Positions 55,149 to 64,000 of a stretch of 64,000 nt of DNA are shown here, piece after piece. The stretch comes from Hyphomicrobium methylovorum (GTDB lineage: Bacteria; Pseudomonadota; Alphaproteobacteria; Rhizobiales; Hyphomicrobiaceae), in assembly GCF_013626205.1 (NCBI RefSeq), contig NZ_QHJE01000001.1, positions 124,001 to 188,000 on the forward strand. The letters are read 5' to 3'. A model generated the notes under the pieces. The model saw only the letters and a list, made by a program, of their open reading frames with translations, made no database searches and was not told the DNA's origin. Within the stretch, counting starts at the first letter, position 1. Each line of letters starts with the position of its first letter. The position numbers and the translations under genes were made by a program.

Positions 55149-55982
55149 TCAAGCTCCGATGAGCGCGCCGGTTACGTGCAGTTCGGCGACGGCGATTTCG
55201 CCGTCGGTGATGTAGCGGTTGACCGGCCCAAAGCCCTCGCCCGGTTTGAACAACGTTGCGTGGCGGATGACTCCGCAGCCACTTAGCTCGCTGATGATGT
55301 ACTCGCGTTCGACGTTCGTATCCGCGTCGGTTGCGTGCGTGATCTGGAACGTGAGGCGCGTCAATGAGAGACCGGTATCGCGGGTTCCGGCGCCGACCCA
55401 AACCGCAAGGCCATCTCCGCTCGGCTTATCGTTGTTGAGCCAGAAATCGAGCGAACGTGCGTTTGCCTCTGCATGTGCCGCATCCTGCGCCCAGAAGCGA
55501 ACATGATGACGTTTGCGCGGACTATCGCCGATGGCTTTCTGAAAGCCGATGTCTTGTCCCCTGCCGAACAAATAGAGCGTGCTGAACGGCGCCGTCGGGT
55601 ATGGCGTGTTGAGCACGAATGCCTTCGCCATGCGCCAGGAACTCATGAGGTTCAGTTTGTCCGCCTCGACCCAGCCCGCTGCAGCGAACGCGGCGCGGAG
55701 TTGGCTTAGCGTTCCGACAAGGGCGAGGTTCACCGGATCGCCCGGCAGTCCATCTCCGGTGACTGTGAAACGTGGCACGTGCTTGCGCTGAAGAAACTTC
55801 AATCCCATGCGGACAGCGCGCGGAAGAATGACGTACGCCGCGAGCGCGTAGGTGATGGCGAGCGCCAGAATTGTCGGCGTGCGATGGTCGACGAAACGGA
55901 ACACATCAACGATCAGCCAAATGCTGACGACGCCAAGCGCGAGGATGGCTACGCGTCGCAGAAAAAGGAGGATGAGTCTCAC
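55149..55982 (-). CDS. LssY C-terminal domain membrane protein
   Basis: A 277-aa protein. Two N-terminal helices (about 8-30 and 36-57) precede a soluble region matching the LssY C-terminal domain: GDPVNLALVGTLSQLRAAFAAAGW, then PFSTLYLFGRGQDIGFQKAIGDSPRKRHHVRFW, then HATDADTNVEREYIISEL. The domain occurs fused to phospholipid phosphatases or as stand-alone membrane proteins such as this, and its activity is unknown. It is convergent with the KefC-like gene and leaves 38 bases between stops. Confidence 0.88.
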   Translation of the reverse strand: MRLILLFLRRVAILALGVVSIWLIVDVFRFVDHRTPTILALAITYALAAYVILPRAVRMGLKFLQRKHVPRFTVTGDGLPGDPVNLALVGTLSQLRAAFAAAGWVEADKLNLMSSWRMAKAFVLNTPYPTAPFSTLYLFGRGQDIGFQKAIGDSPRKRHHVRFWAQDAAHAEANARSLDFWLNNDKPSGDGLAVWVGAGTRDTGLSLTRLTFQITHATDADTNVEREYIISELSGCGVIRHATLFKPGEGFGPVNRYITDGEIAVAELHVTGALIGA

Positions 55983-56144
55983 GGAAGCCCCATGGACGAT
56001 TGGAACTGGCGTCGCCGGAGCCTCTTCTTAGCATGCGTTTGCATACGGACTATCGGGATTTGTCCGGCTACTTTCCAAATGGTTCAGATTGATCGCGAAA
56101 AGGCCTTATGCGGTAACTGCCTTGGGACAAGCGAAGTATGCTTT

Positions 56145-56372
56145 CTATGATTGGCGGGTTTTCGTTACGAACTCCCGCCAGGACATGCCAAGCGGACGCG
56201 CACTTTCTCGGAAAGACCAGATGCCGACTGCGAGCGTCAGCAAGACGAGCGCGCGTATGCTGTCGGACAGATCCGGCGTTCCGTGGATTAGCCCATGAAG
56301 CGCTGCCGCCACGCACATCGCACTCGCAAGCATCGCTCGTCGCGGCGCTTTTCCGTTCGTATTGTAGGCCAT
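56145..56372 (-). CDS. small hypothetical membrane protein
   Basis: A 75-aa protein with a basic N-terminus, two short hydrophobic stretches (about 14-30 and 40-53) and a polar C-terminus (SFRESARPLGMSWREFVTK). GAGG lies about nine bases before ATG 56372. No family is recognised and no operon partner adjoins it; the LssY-C gene ends 160 bases downstream on the same strand. Coding is supported by the ribosome binding site and the hydrophobic pattern only. Confidence 0.5.
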   Translation of the reverse strand: MAYNTNGKAPRRAMLASAMCVAAALHGLIHGTPDLSDSIRALVLLTLAVGIWSFRESARPLGMSWREFVTKTRQS

Positions 56373-56611
56373 TGTGATGCCTCGCGCGGTTGTTGCGCAG
56401 TCGGCATAGCGCGCTGTTCAATAGAACCAGCGTTCCGCGCGGCACAGGTGTTTGGCAACGTACCTTACGAGGCGGCTTTCAAATGAAGGGATGGATACAT
56501 CGCTGGACGTCGGTCGACTTCGTCTCGACTGAGAGTGGGCGTCTGATACGAAAAATGCCGGACGCGCAATTCGCGCATCCGGCACTCGATCCGTCTCTAA
56601 TCGTGCTGCGC

Positions 56612-56944
56612 TTAACCGCTGATGCGGGCAGCGCACGGTCTGGCGATGACGACGCATTTCGCGGTAACAACGGCGTTACGCGCGCAATCCCAACGAACGC
56701 CACGCGCACGGCTCAGGTTCGCGAATGCGCGGCCGTAACGAGCTTCGGCTTCGTCTTCCCAGTTGTAACGTGCGGCTTCGCGGGCGCGTTCGCTGCCCTT
56801 GCCGAGAATTCCTTTGCCGGTTGCGGATCCTTCAAGCGGTGCCTTGCACACGCCACGGTGATCCCAACGGCGGGCATCGGCCGACGACACAGAAAGGGCC
56901 AGGCCGGCGGCTGCCAGAACGATTGCGCCCCATTTTACTTGCAT
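56612..56944 (-). CDS. small exported cysteine-containing protein
   Basis: A 110-aa secreted protein. The signal peptide is MQVKWGAIVLAAAGLALSVSSADA. The mature part is basic, with a Trp/Tyr-rich middle (AARYNWEDEAEARYGRAFANLSRA) and a C-terminus with four Cys (WDCARNAVVTAKCVVIARPC plus GVCKAP). This pattern recurs in short Rhizobiales hypothetical proteins, I believe. AGGGGAGAAGACC precedes the ATG, and a good -35 hexamer (TTGACA on the minus strand, 57026-57031) lies about 82 bases upstream. Function unknown. Confidence 0.7.
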   Translation of the reverse strand: MQVKWGAIVLAAAGLALSVSSADARRWDHRGVCKAPLEGSATGKGILGKGSERAREAARYNWEDEAEARYGRAFANLSRARGVRWDCARNAVVTAKCVVIARPCAARISG

Positions 56945-57281
56945 TGGTCTTCTCCCCTAAGCGCCAAAAAAGCGGCGGCTGACTTGTAGATCAACATTGG
57001 TAAGAAGCCAAGTTGGCCAAGGGGTTGTCAACCGCCTGTCCCCAGCGGAGAGGGAACGTTTTCCCTCGCGTCTCCCGTATTCGAATTTGCTTGCAGGACA
57101 GCGGGTTGAAGAGGCGGCGCGACAGGAAGCTCGGTCGGTGCCGTCATTGAATGGAGTTCGGGTCCGTTCAAATGCGTCGCGTCCGTCTCCGAATAGCCAC
57201 GGTGCTGGAGGTTCAACTCCGACTTGGCTGCACGCCGGGATTGAAATGGCCGCTACTGAGCCCTGCCCCGTTTCGGCAGCG
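56945..57281. other. intergenic region with a promoter and a GAGGGAA dyad
   Basis: A 337-base gap. It contains TTGACA (minus strand, 57031-57026), a likely -35 for the small exported protein gene. It also contains a perfect dyad GAGGGAA-CGTT-TTCCCTC at 57050-57067. No gene is seen. Confidence 0.45.
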
Positions 57282-57680
57282 CTAAGATTGTCCCGCCGGG
57301 CGGAATGCCATGCGCATGGCCAGGAAGACGAACACCGCCGTCGCCAGGACCGACGCCAAGATCGCCAGCCGTTCCATTCCAGTCTGCTCAACGATGGCCC
57401 GCAGGATTCCCAAGCCCAAAAGGAACGACGCGACGTGGATCACCGCCATTACAGCTTGACCTTGCCAGCCGAGACGCGCGTCCGACAACAACGTCGGCGG
57501 AAACAGCAGAGCAGCGAGAGCGAGACCTGCTGCCCACGCGATTGCGTAAGACCATTCCGGAGCGAACGAGAAGAGGAGCAGCTGATAAAGCACGAGCGTG
57601 AGCGCGCCGCCGAGAAGACCGGCGCGGAGATATGATCGACCGGCGATCGAATTCGCTTTCGCGGTATCCAGTTCGCTCAT
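57282..57680 (-). CDS. GtrA-like four-helix membrane protein
   Basis: A 132-aa protein with four predicted helices: AGLLGGALTLVLYQLLLFSF, WSYAIAWAAGLALAALLF, VMAVIHVASFLLGLGIL and ILASVLATAVFVFLAMRMAF. The size, helix spacing and the last R-x-A-F are like the GtrA family, which helps flip lipid-linked sugars across the inner membrane. The match is from pattern only. ATG 57680 was preferred, with GGAG about ten bases upstream. It has no glycosyltransferase neighbour. A small membrane-protein frame lies 133 bases upstream on the same strand. Confidence 0.65.
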   Translation of the reverse strand: MSELDTAKANSIAGRSYLRAGLLGGALTLVLYQLLLFSFAPEWSYAIAWAAGLALAALLFPPTLLSDARLGWQGQAVMAVIHVASFLLGLGILRAIVEQTGMERLAILASVLATAVFVFLAMRMAFRPAGQS

Positions 57681-57813
57681 TGTCGTCAGGCTCCCATGAC
57701 TGCCGCAGATCCGCGTGGCGTTCCGCGGCATCATAGGCGTGGGATGGCCTCGCCATCAACATGCCCGCGGCGATAACCGTGACGGGCATAGATATCTGCA
57801 AGTTTCGGAAACG

Positions 57814-57960
57814 CTATTGCGACCGCATCATGCGGCGAATGCCGTGGTAGCCGAACCACGCCAGGAATATTGGCGAGAGCAGCACGAGCAGCGTGACGTC
57901 CGATGTCAACCCCACCACACGGCGCAGCTTGCCTCCGAAGCCCACGTTCGTCGGAGTCAT
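57814..57960 (-). CDS. candidate 48-aa membrane protein
   Basis: ATG 57960 opens a frame beginning MTPTNVGFGGKLRRVVG, with one transmembrane helix (DVTLLVLLSPIFLAWFGYHG) and a basic tail (IRRMMRSQ). The helix and positively charged flanks look natural. Only a weak GTGAG precedes the start. A longer frame continues upstream but is Arg/Val-rich and random in appearance. It is not a known family; coding is plausible only. Confidence 0.4.
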   Translation of the reverse strand: MTPTNVGFGGKLRRVVGLTSDVTLLVLLSPIFLAWFGYHGIRRMMRSQ

Positions 57961-58283
57961 AAACTCACAGCCCAGTTCTGGATGAACGTTCCGCGCGCGC
58001 TGATCGACGCTTGGCGGCATCGGCTTAGCGATGCCGTATGACACGCCCTGCGCCCGAAGGCGCGTCAGCGATCTCCATGCACGACGGCGAAAATCATGCG
58101 CGACGCGTGCGCGCGCATGATGATTTTGTACGACACGGCTCGTGCTTGCACGAACGACTGACTTCTGTACTGCCAAATTCAAGGAGCCTGGCTCACAACA
58201 CATTGCCCCCTAAAAAACTCTGAGGCGCAAACTCAGGATAGCTTCGATTGGTTCCGCGCGCGGTTGTCGCGCGCGCTGCAATC
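57961..58283. other. intergenic region downstream of eno with two hairpins
   Basis: A 323-base gap. A stem GCGCGCG-GTTGT-CGCGCGC (58256-58274) lies just after the eno stop and may end or protect its mRNA; no U-tract follows. A larger imperfect dyad (58090-58125; AAAATCATGCGCG against CGCGCATGATGATTTT) sits further downstream. No gene is seen. Confidence 0.45.
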
Positions 58284-59579
<1,296 letters not shown>

Positions 59580-59726
59580 TCAAATAGGGTTGATTCTTGA
59601 TGATTGGGCGCGTCTGTTAGACGTTCGCGCCGACTATTAGACGGTATCGCGCCGACGGCAAAGTCCCGTAGGGCCAAGACTGCCCTACCCTTTAGGCTAG
59701 GTCCGCAGACCAGGGAGTTCCACGAC

Positions 59727-60086
59727 ATGTCAAACCTTACGACCTGGACCGGCGGATGCCACTGCGGTCACGTGCGCTTCGAAGTCGAAACCGATCTGGC
59801 TCAGCTGGTGAGCTGCAATTGCTCGATCTGCCAGAAACGCGGATCCATTCTTGCGTTCGTACCCGCCGCAAATTTCAATTTGATTTCGGGTGACAGCGAC
59901 CTCACGGACTACCAGTTTGGCGGCAAAACGATCCATCATCTCTTCTGCAAAGTCTGCGGCGTGGCTTCTTTCGCCCGCGGCGAAAAGGGCACCAGCGGAC
60001 CGATGGTGGCAGTCAACGTTCGCTGCCTCGATGGTGTTGATGCAGGCGATCTCAGACCAAGCATGTTTGACGGACGGAGCCTTTAA
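59727..60086 (+). CDS. GFA/CENP-V family zinc-binding protein
   Basis: A 119-aa Mss4-like fold protein. Zinc ligands are in GGCHCGHVRFEVE, CNCSICQKRG and HLFCKVCGVASF. The family includes glutathione-dependent formaldehyde-activating enzyme, but most small members, this one included, lack proof of that activity. AGGGAG precedes ATG 59727. Its stop is only three bases from the queC start, so it is the first gene of the que operon here, although a link to queuosine is not evident. A role in thiol-adduct chemistry is possible. Confidence 0.88.
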   Translation: MSNLTTWTGGCHCGHVRFEVETDLAQLVSCNCSICQKRGSILAFVPAANFNLISGDSDLTDYQFGGKTIHHLFCKVCGVASFARGEKGTSGPMVAVNVRCLDGVDAGDLRPSMFDGRSL

Positions 60087-60089
60087 GTC

Positions 60090-60791
60090 GTGACCGATAA
60101 CGCGGCGCTTGTTCTGTTTTCTGGAGGCCAGGATTCGACGATTGTGCTCGCCTGGGCATTGCAGCGTTTCGACCGCGTCGAGACGATTGGATTCAGTTAC
60201 GGGCAGCGGCATACGGTCGAGCTCCGGCAACGCGAGATCATACGCGAGAAGCTCTCGGCTTCGTTCTCTTGGGCCAGTACGCTCGGTGAGGATGCAGTGC
60301 TCGATCTGCCTGCGCTCCAGTCCATCAGCGACACCGCGTTGACGCGCGAAAGCGAGATCACATTCGCGGCGAGCGGCCTGCCGACGACATTCGTTCCAGG
60401 GCGAAATTTACTGTTTCTCACGTATGCGGCAGCTCTGGCCTATCGGCGCGACATCGGTGCGCTTGCTGGCGGCATGTGCGAAACGGATTATTCGGGCTAT
60501 CCCGATTGCCGCAATGACACCATTCAGTCGCTCGCGCGCTCTCTCTCACTCGGCCTTGATCGGTCTGTCGTTATCGAGACGCCGTTGATGTTCGTCGATA
60601 AGGCCGGCGCCTGGGCAATGGCCGACGAACTCGGCGGATCGGCGTTGATCGACCTCATCGTTGAGGATACGCACACGTGCTATCTCGGGGACCGGACGCA
60701 CCGGCACGCCTGGGGTTATGGATGCGGCACCTGTCCTGCTTGCGTTTTGCGCGCGGACGGATGGGCAAAATGGCAAGAAAAGACGGCATAA
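60090..60791 (+). CDS. queC: 7-cyano-7-deazaguanine (preQ0) synthase
   Basis: A 233-aa ATP-dependent enzyme turning 7-carboxy-7-deazaguanine plus ammonia into preQ0. The PP-loop is [18 protein letters not shown]; other motifs are [32 protein letters not shown] and the zinc site [17 protein letters not shown]. It starts at GTG 60090, three bases after the GFA stop. It is followed by queE, queD and queF, giving every step from the 6-carboxytetrahydropterin stage to preQ1 except GTP cyclohydrolase (folE). Confidence 0.96.
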   Translation: MTDNAALVLFSGGQDSTIVLAWALQRFDRVETIGFSYGQRHTVELRQREIIREKLSASFSWASTLGEDAVLDLPALQSISDTALTRESEITFAASGLPTTFVPGRNLLFLTYAAALAYRRDIGALAGGMCETDYSGYPDCRNDTIQSLARSLSLGLDRSVVIETPLMFVDKAGAWAMADELGGSALIDLIVEDTHTCYLGDRTHRHAWGYGCGTCPACVLRADGWAKWQEKTA

Positions 60792-60839
60792 TCGGCGCAT
60801 CTGCCGACGGCCAGCGAACGGCAACGAGCCCAGCAAGTC

Positions 60840-61469
60840 ATGTATTCGGTTAAAGAGATTTTTTATACGCTGCAGGGTGAAGGCGCGAACGCCGGACGCG
60901 CCGCTGTCTTCTGCCGGTTTGCGGGCTGCAACCTTTGGAACGGGCGGGAAGCCGATCGCGCAGCAGCGGTCTGTCAGTTTTGCGACACTGACTTTGTCGG
61001 CACCGATGGAGACGGCGGCGGCAAATTCCGCACGGCGGAGTCTTTGGCGCAGGCATGCCGCGCCGTATGTTCGGCGCACGATAAGGATGCGTTGGTCGTG
61101 CTGACGGGCGGCGAGCCAATGCTGCAGGTCGACCAGGCGCTCGCTGACGCGTTGCACGCTGCGGGATTTACCATCGCGATCGAAACCAATGGGACATTAC
61201 CGGTGATCGATGGTGTCGATTGGATCTGCGTTTCGCCGAAAGCCGGATCGGAGTTGCTGCAGACGTCAGGTCACGAGTTGAAGCTCGTCTATCCGCAATC
61301 GGGCGTCGATCCGGCGGCATACCTCGATCTCGATTTCAAATTTCGCTTCCTGCAGCCTATGGATGGTCCGGCGCAGGAAGCCAATACGCGCGCCGCGGTG
61401 GCCTATTGCAAGGCGAACCCGGCCTGGCGCCTTTCGCTGCAAACCCACAAAATGCTCGGGATTCCTTAA
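60840..61469 (+). CDS. queE: 7-carboxy-7-deazaguanine synthase (radical SAM)
   Basis: A 209-aa radical SAM enzyme. The cluster cysteines have the C-x14-C-x2-C spacing typical of short QueE proteins, in FAGCNLW and AVCQFCDTDF. N-terminal SVKEIFYTLQGEGANAGRAAVF and VLTGGEPMLQVD are family signatures, with AIETNGTLPV and VSPKAG following. It rearranges 6-carboxytetrahydropterin to 7-carboxy-7-deazaguanine. The gene begins 48 bases after queC. A palindrome TTCCTTAAGGAA covers its stop codon (61462-61473). Confidence 0.95.
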   Translation: MYSVKEIFYTLQGEGANAGRAAVFCRFAGCNLWNGREADRAAAVCQFCDTDFVGTDGDGGGKFRTAESLAQACRAVCSAHDKDALVVLTGGEPMLQVDQALADALHAAGFTIAIETNGTLPVIDGVDWICVSPKAGSELLQTSGHELKLVYPQSGVDPAAYLDLDFKFRFLQPMDGPAQEANTRAAVAYCKANPAWRLSLQTHKMLGIP

Positions 61470-61556
61470 GGAAACGCGATGCCCCGCGCCAGCTTGCCGC
61501 GAACCCATTTGCCCGGTGGACTGGCGTAAACGGCGGAAATCCCCTATTGAGCGGCC

Positions 61557-61943
61557 ATGCAAATCTATAAGGAATTCAGGTTCGAGGCGGCCCATTTTCT
61601 GCCGTCGGCGGCGCCAGGAACGGCCAACGCGCGCGTGCACGGACATTCATTCCGCGCGCGTATCGTCATTGAAGGCGAGCCCAACGCAGACACCGGTTAC
61701 ATCTTCCATTTCGATGCGCTTGCTGATGCGCTGCGCGAAACCGAAGATGCACTCGATCATCGTCTCTTGAACGAGATTGAAGGATTGACCGCGCCGACCC
61801 TCGAACGGATCGCGATCTGGATTTGGAACCGGCTTTCAAACCGCGTTGCAGGACTGGCGCAGGTGGAAGTGCATCGTGACAGTTGCGGCGAAGGTTGCAT
61901 CTATCGAGGACCGTCTGCAGAGCAGCGGTTGGCGGCGGAGTAG
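61557..61943 (+). CDS. queD: 6-carboxytetrahydropterin synthase homologue, variant active site
   Basis: A 128-aa PTPS/QueD family protein. Zinc ligands are present in FEAAHFLP and VHGHSF, and the later catalytic Asp/His region is [27 protein letters not shown]. In E. coli QueD the catalytic Cys27 lies four residues before the HxH histidine (CGRLHGH). Here that segment is NARVHGH, so the cysteine is replaced by Asn. Cysteines occur only near the C-terminus (SCGEGC). It lies between queE and queF in a que operon, so its role is probably still QueD, perhaps with an altered mechanism. Confidence 0.88.
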   Translation: MQIYKEFRFEAAHFLPSAAPGTANARVHGHSFRARIVIEGEPNADTGYIFHFDALADALRETEDALDHRLLNEIEGLTAPTLERIAIWIWNRLSNRVAGLAQVEVHRDSCGEGCIYRGPSAEQRLAAE

Positions 61944-61951
61944 AGAGCGCG

Positions 61952-62413
61952 ATGGCGGGCAAGTCACCTTCAGTCAAGCAGTTGGGGAAGTCAGTCGGAC
62001 TGCCGGCATCACCGGATGAGGCCGAACTGGAGCGTGTGCCCAATCCTCATTCCGATACGCATTATGCAGCGCGCTTCACGGCACCCGAATTCACGTCGCT
62101 CTGTCCGGTGACAGGTCAGCCGGATTTCGCGCATCTCGTGATCGATTATGTTCCGGGGAAATGGCTCGTCGAAAGCAAGTCGCTGAAGCTTTTCCTCGCC
62201 TCGTTCCGCAATCACGGCGCGTTTCACGAGGACTGCACGGTCGCCATCGGCAAGCGCATCGCCGATCTCATTGGGCCGCGGTATTTGAGGATTGGCGGGT
62301 ATTGGTATCCGCGGGGCGGGATACCGATCGACGTGTTCTGGCAGACAGGTTCACTGCCGAAGGACGTCTGGCTGCCCGATCAGGGCGTCCCAACGTACAG
62401 AGGACGGGGATAG
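61952..62413 (+). CDS. queF: NADPH-dependent preQ0 reductase (nitrile reductase)
   Basis: A 153-aa unimodular QueF that reduces the preQ0 nitrile to the preQ1 amine for queuosine. The catalytic Cys is in [16 protein letters not shown]; substrate-binding [23 protein letters not shown] is intact. Motif [14 protein letters not shown] is near the C-terminus. Start 61952 follows the queD stop by eight bases; an in-frame codon further upstream would overlap queD. The stop codon lies in the 3-nt loop of a 9-bp hairpin (62402-62422). Confidence 0.96.
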   Translation: MAGKSPSVKQLGKSVGLPASPDEAELERVPNPHSDTHYAARFTAPEFTSLCPVTGQPDFAHLVIDYVPGKWLVESKSLKLFLASFRNHGAFHEDCTVAIGKRIADLIGPRYLRIGGYWYPRGGIPIDVFWQTGSLPKDVWLPDQGVPTYRGRG

Positions 62414-62422
62414 TCCCCGTCC
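62402..62422 (+). terminator. hairpin enclosing the queF stop codon
   Basis: GGACGGGGA-TAG-TCCCCGTCC is a perfect 9-bp stem whose loop is the queF stop codon. No U-tract follows, so it may stabilise the 3' end or terminate weakly before the convergent His-rich gene. Confidence 0.45.
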
Positions 62423-62473
62423 CCTGCAGATGACTTCACCGCGCTATAGAAAGAATAGCGGGCACCATCGGTC

Positions 62474-62767
62474 TTAGCGACGATGGTGGTGGTGACGGTG
62501 GTGATGGTGGCGATGATGGCGGTGGTGGTGGTGACGCCAGCCATAGTGACGATGACGGTAGTGACGGTGACGCCAGTGATTATGGCGATGGCGATAATGG
62601 CGATGATGCCAATGGCGATGACCAGCCTTCACAACCAAAGATGAGGCATCGGCGCGAGCGGCCGATTCAATGCCCGAAACGTTGCTGCCAACAGCGGCAG
62701 CCTGTGCGCCGGTTCCGGCAAGGCCGAGACCCAAGGCAAAGGCTACTGCCAAAATGAAATTACGCAT
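62474..62767 (-). CDS. histidine-rich exported protein
   Basis: A 97-aa secreted protein. The signal peptide is MRNFILAVAFALGLGLAGTGAQA. A short Ala/Ser segment (24-47) precedes a C-terminal half made almost only of His, Arg, Tyr and Trp in HR/HY repeats (HRHYRHRHN, WRHRHYRHRHYGWRHHHH, then HHRHH repeats to the end). Such tracts bind Ni, Zn, Cu or Co in the periplasm or on the cell surface. The repeats are built from GTGATGGTG-like codons and probably expanded by slippage. The ATG is good but no strong ribosome binding site is seen. It may be a metal-storage or buffering protein. Confidence 0.75.
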   Translation of the reverse strand: MRNFILAVAFALGLGLAGTGAQAAAVGSNVSGIESAARADASSLVVKAGHRHWHHRHYRHRHNHWRHRHYRHRHYGWRHHHHRHHRHHHHRHHHHRR

Positions 62768-63070
62768 TCAATTCTCCCGAGCTAGCTCTGCTACGTGATG
62801 CGCTTCCGTCCACACTTGGCTCCGGGATGAGGGAAACCGAGTTGTGTACGCAAGCGTTTTGCTTCGTTTATGACCAACACCCTGATCCCGAATGAGGTTC
62901 CCGGTGCTGACTTCGGCGGAGCTTCCGAACGTGTGCTTCACGCGCTCGAATGCTCATCCGTCGGTCCAACATGATAGACCGAGGTGCAAGTTCTAAGAGC
63001 ACTAGAGAGCAAATTCTAGGCGACTGGGTAAACGTAAGCTGAACAAAATCATGCTGATGGGGAGTTTCGC
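62768..63070. other. intergenic region upstream of the His-rich gene
   Basis: A 303-base gap with no gene. On the minus strand GGAAC (62901-62897) is followed after 17 bases by TGTT, a partial match to the EcfG stress-sigma promoter (GGAAC-N16/17-CGTT), about 110 bases before the His-rich gene. The match is weak. Confidence 0.35.
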
Positions 63071-63994
63071 TCAGCGATTTTCGGGAAGTGGGATGAATTC
63101 TTGCTCGTCTCCCGGGACAATATCGAAACGGCCTTGCCGCCAGTCTTCCTTCGCCGCGTCAATACGCTCCTGCGAACTGGACACGAAGTTCCACCAAATG
63201 TGGCGCGGCCCATCCATCGGTTCTCCGCCGAGCAGCATCAGGCGCGCATTCGTTTCCGCAAGAATCGAGATGCGATCGCCCGGCTTGAAGACGAGTAGCT
63301 GCCCGCCTTCGAAGCTCTGGCCCGCGATGTCGATGCGTCCCGAGACGACATAGACCGCACGCTCATCGTAATCCGGGTCGAGAGGCAAAATAGCGCCGGG
63401 TGCCAACACGGCTTCGGCATAAAAACTCGCGTGCGGAAACTTGGCCGGTGACGTGGCGCCGTAGACCGTTCCCATGATGACGCTCACGCGTTTCCCCTCA
63501 CCTTCCAGACGTGGCAGATCCGACGTCGAGTGATGGGAAAACCCCGGATCGGATTCCTCATGCGATTTGGGCAGCGCCATCCAGGATTGGATGCCGAACA
63601 GGTTCTGACCATCGACGCGAAGCTGGGGTTCGGTCCTTTCGGAGTGAACGATGCCGCGCCCTGCAGTCATCAGATTGACTTCGCCCGGCTTGATCGAAAG
63701 CGCCGTTCCAAGGCTATCGCGATGAAACATTTCGCCGTCGAACAAGAATGACACCGTCGCGAGGCCGATGTGGGGATGCGGGCGAACGTCGATCCCTTTT
63801 CCGGCAAGAAATTGAGCCGGGCCCATCTGATCGAAAAATATGAACGGTCCGACCATTTGCCGGCTTGCCGCGGGAAGCGCGCGACGAACTTCAAAGCCGC
63901 CGAGATCATGAGACCGTGGAATGATGACGTCTTCAATCGCGTCGCAGGATTTTGCGTCGCCCCGAATAGGATCTTTGTCGGTGAGCCAGCTCAT
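63071..63994 (-). CDS. pirin family protein
   Basis: A 307-aa bicupin. The N-terminal cupin holds the metal site in RPHPHIGLATVSFLFDGEMFHRDSLG and GEVNLMTAGRGIVHSERT, with the extra family motif LFGIQSWMALP. The C-terminal cupin has LPLDPDYDERAVYVVSGRIDIAGQ. Bacterial pirins such as YhhW can act as quercetin dioxygenases; others modulate metabolic enzymes. The physiological substrate here is unknown. The length is typical and ATG 63994 starts the family N-terminus. It is the last complete gene of the window. Confidence 0.93.
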   Translation of the reverse strand: MSWLTDKDPIRGDAKSCDAIEDVIIPRSHDLGGFEVRRALPAASRQMVGPFIFFDQMGPAQFLAGKGIDVRPHPHIGLATVSFLFDGEMFHRDSLGTALSIKPGEVNLMTAGRGIVHSERTEPQLRVDGQNLFGIQSWMALPKSHEESDPGFSHHSTSDLPRLEGEGKRVSVIMGTVYGATSPAKFPHASFYAEAVLAPGAILPLDPDYDERAVYVVSGRIDIAGQSFEGGQLLVFKPGDRISILAETNARLMLLGGEPMDGPRHIWWNFVSSSQERIDAAKEDWRQGRFDIVPGDEQEFIPLPENR

Positions 63995-64000
63995 ATATCC

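Noticed and set aside
62480-62640. Short tandem DNA repeats resembling a CRISPR array or simple repeat
   Set aside because: They are the codons for the His/Arg/Tyr tract of a secreted protein; there are no unique spacers or cas genes.

Overview
This 64 kb window reads as chromosome of a GC-rich alphaproteobacterium, most likely a Rhizobiales methylotroph of the Hyphomicrobium type. The evidence is an NDUFS4-type complex I subunit, an ATP12 F1-ATPase chaperone, a gmaS-mgsABC set (N-methylglutamate pathway), a GFA-family protein, and a cluster of GANTC (CcrM) sites. The taxonomic call is inference from gene content and codon style; there is no rRNA here. Three tRNA genes are present: Arg(TCT), Pro(TGG) and Ser(TGA), all with an encoded CCA. 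No transposase, integrase, phage gene or CRISPR array was seen.

Left third (1-31 kb). The order is rfbB, dinB, two small envelope genes including a DUF4142 protein, tRNA-Arg, an oxalate/formate-type MFS carrier, the complex I subunit, and a siderophore-type TonB receptor. Next come a CzcBA-like heavy-metal RND pair and a divergent two-component system whose response regulator is frameshifted. Then follow tRNA-Pro, a Pro/Ala-rich protein, a DUF192 protein and a double cold-shock protein. The intergenic region beside the cold-shock gene is rich in GANTC and DnaA-box-like motifs. After it come a flavoprotein, a CsoR-CopA copper module with two clear operators, MgtC, a biotin-dependent carboxylase beta subunit, an acyltransferase, ATP12 with a HAD phosphatase, and RlpA.

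Centre (31-48 kb). Two accessory modules stand out. The first (31.5-40.8 kb) is an amine-glutamylation cluster: RidA and a PuuB-like FAD oxidase on one strand, gmaS-mgsABC on the other, then an XRE-cupin regulator and an APC permease. The same 15-bp operator (WTGCA-N5-TGCAW) occurs in both divergent promoter regions, which makes it look like one self-contained regulon. The canonical N-methylglutamate dehydrogenase (mgdABCD) is absent from the window, and the single-subunit FAD oxidase may replace it. The second (41.4-48.0 kb) is a metal-chelate uptake operon: TonB receptor, terminator/attenuator, binding protein, an LLM-class flavin monooxygenase translationally coupled to the permease, and an ATPase. 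This layout suggests import followed by oxidative breakdown of the chelator.

Right third (48-64 kb). A DHA2 MFS pump has a divergent TetR regulator. A DUF2092 protein follows, then a decayed LysR/SDR pair (an in-frame amber stop in one, a one-base deletion in the other). After that come a KefC-like antiporter, an LssY-C protein, several small membrane or secreted proteins, enolase, and a compact queuosine-precursor operon (GFA, queC, queE, queD, queF). The queD product lacks the usual catalytic cysteine. The window ends with a very histidine-rich secreted protein and a pirin.
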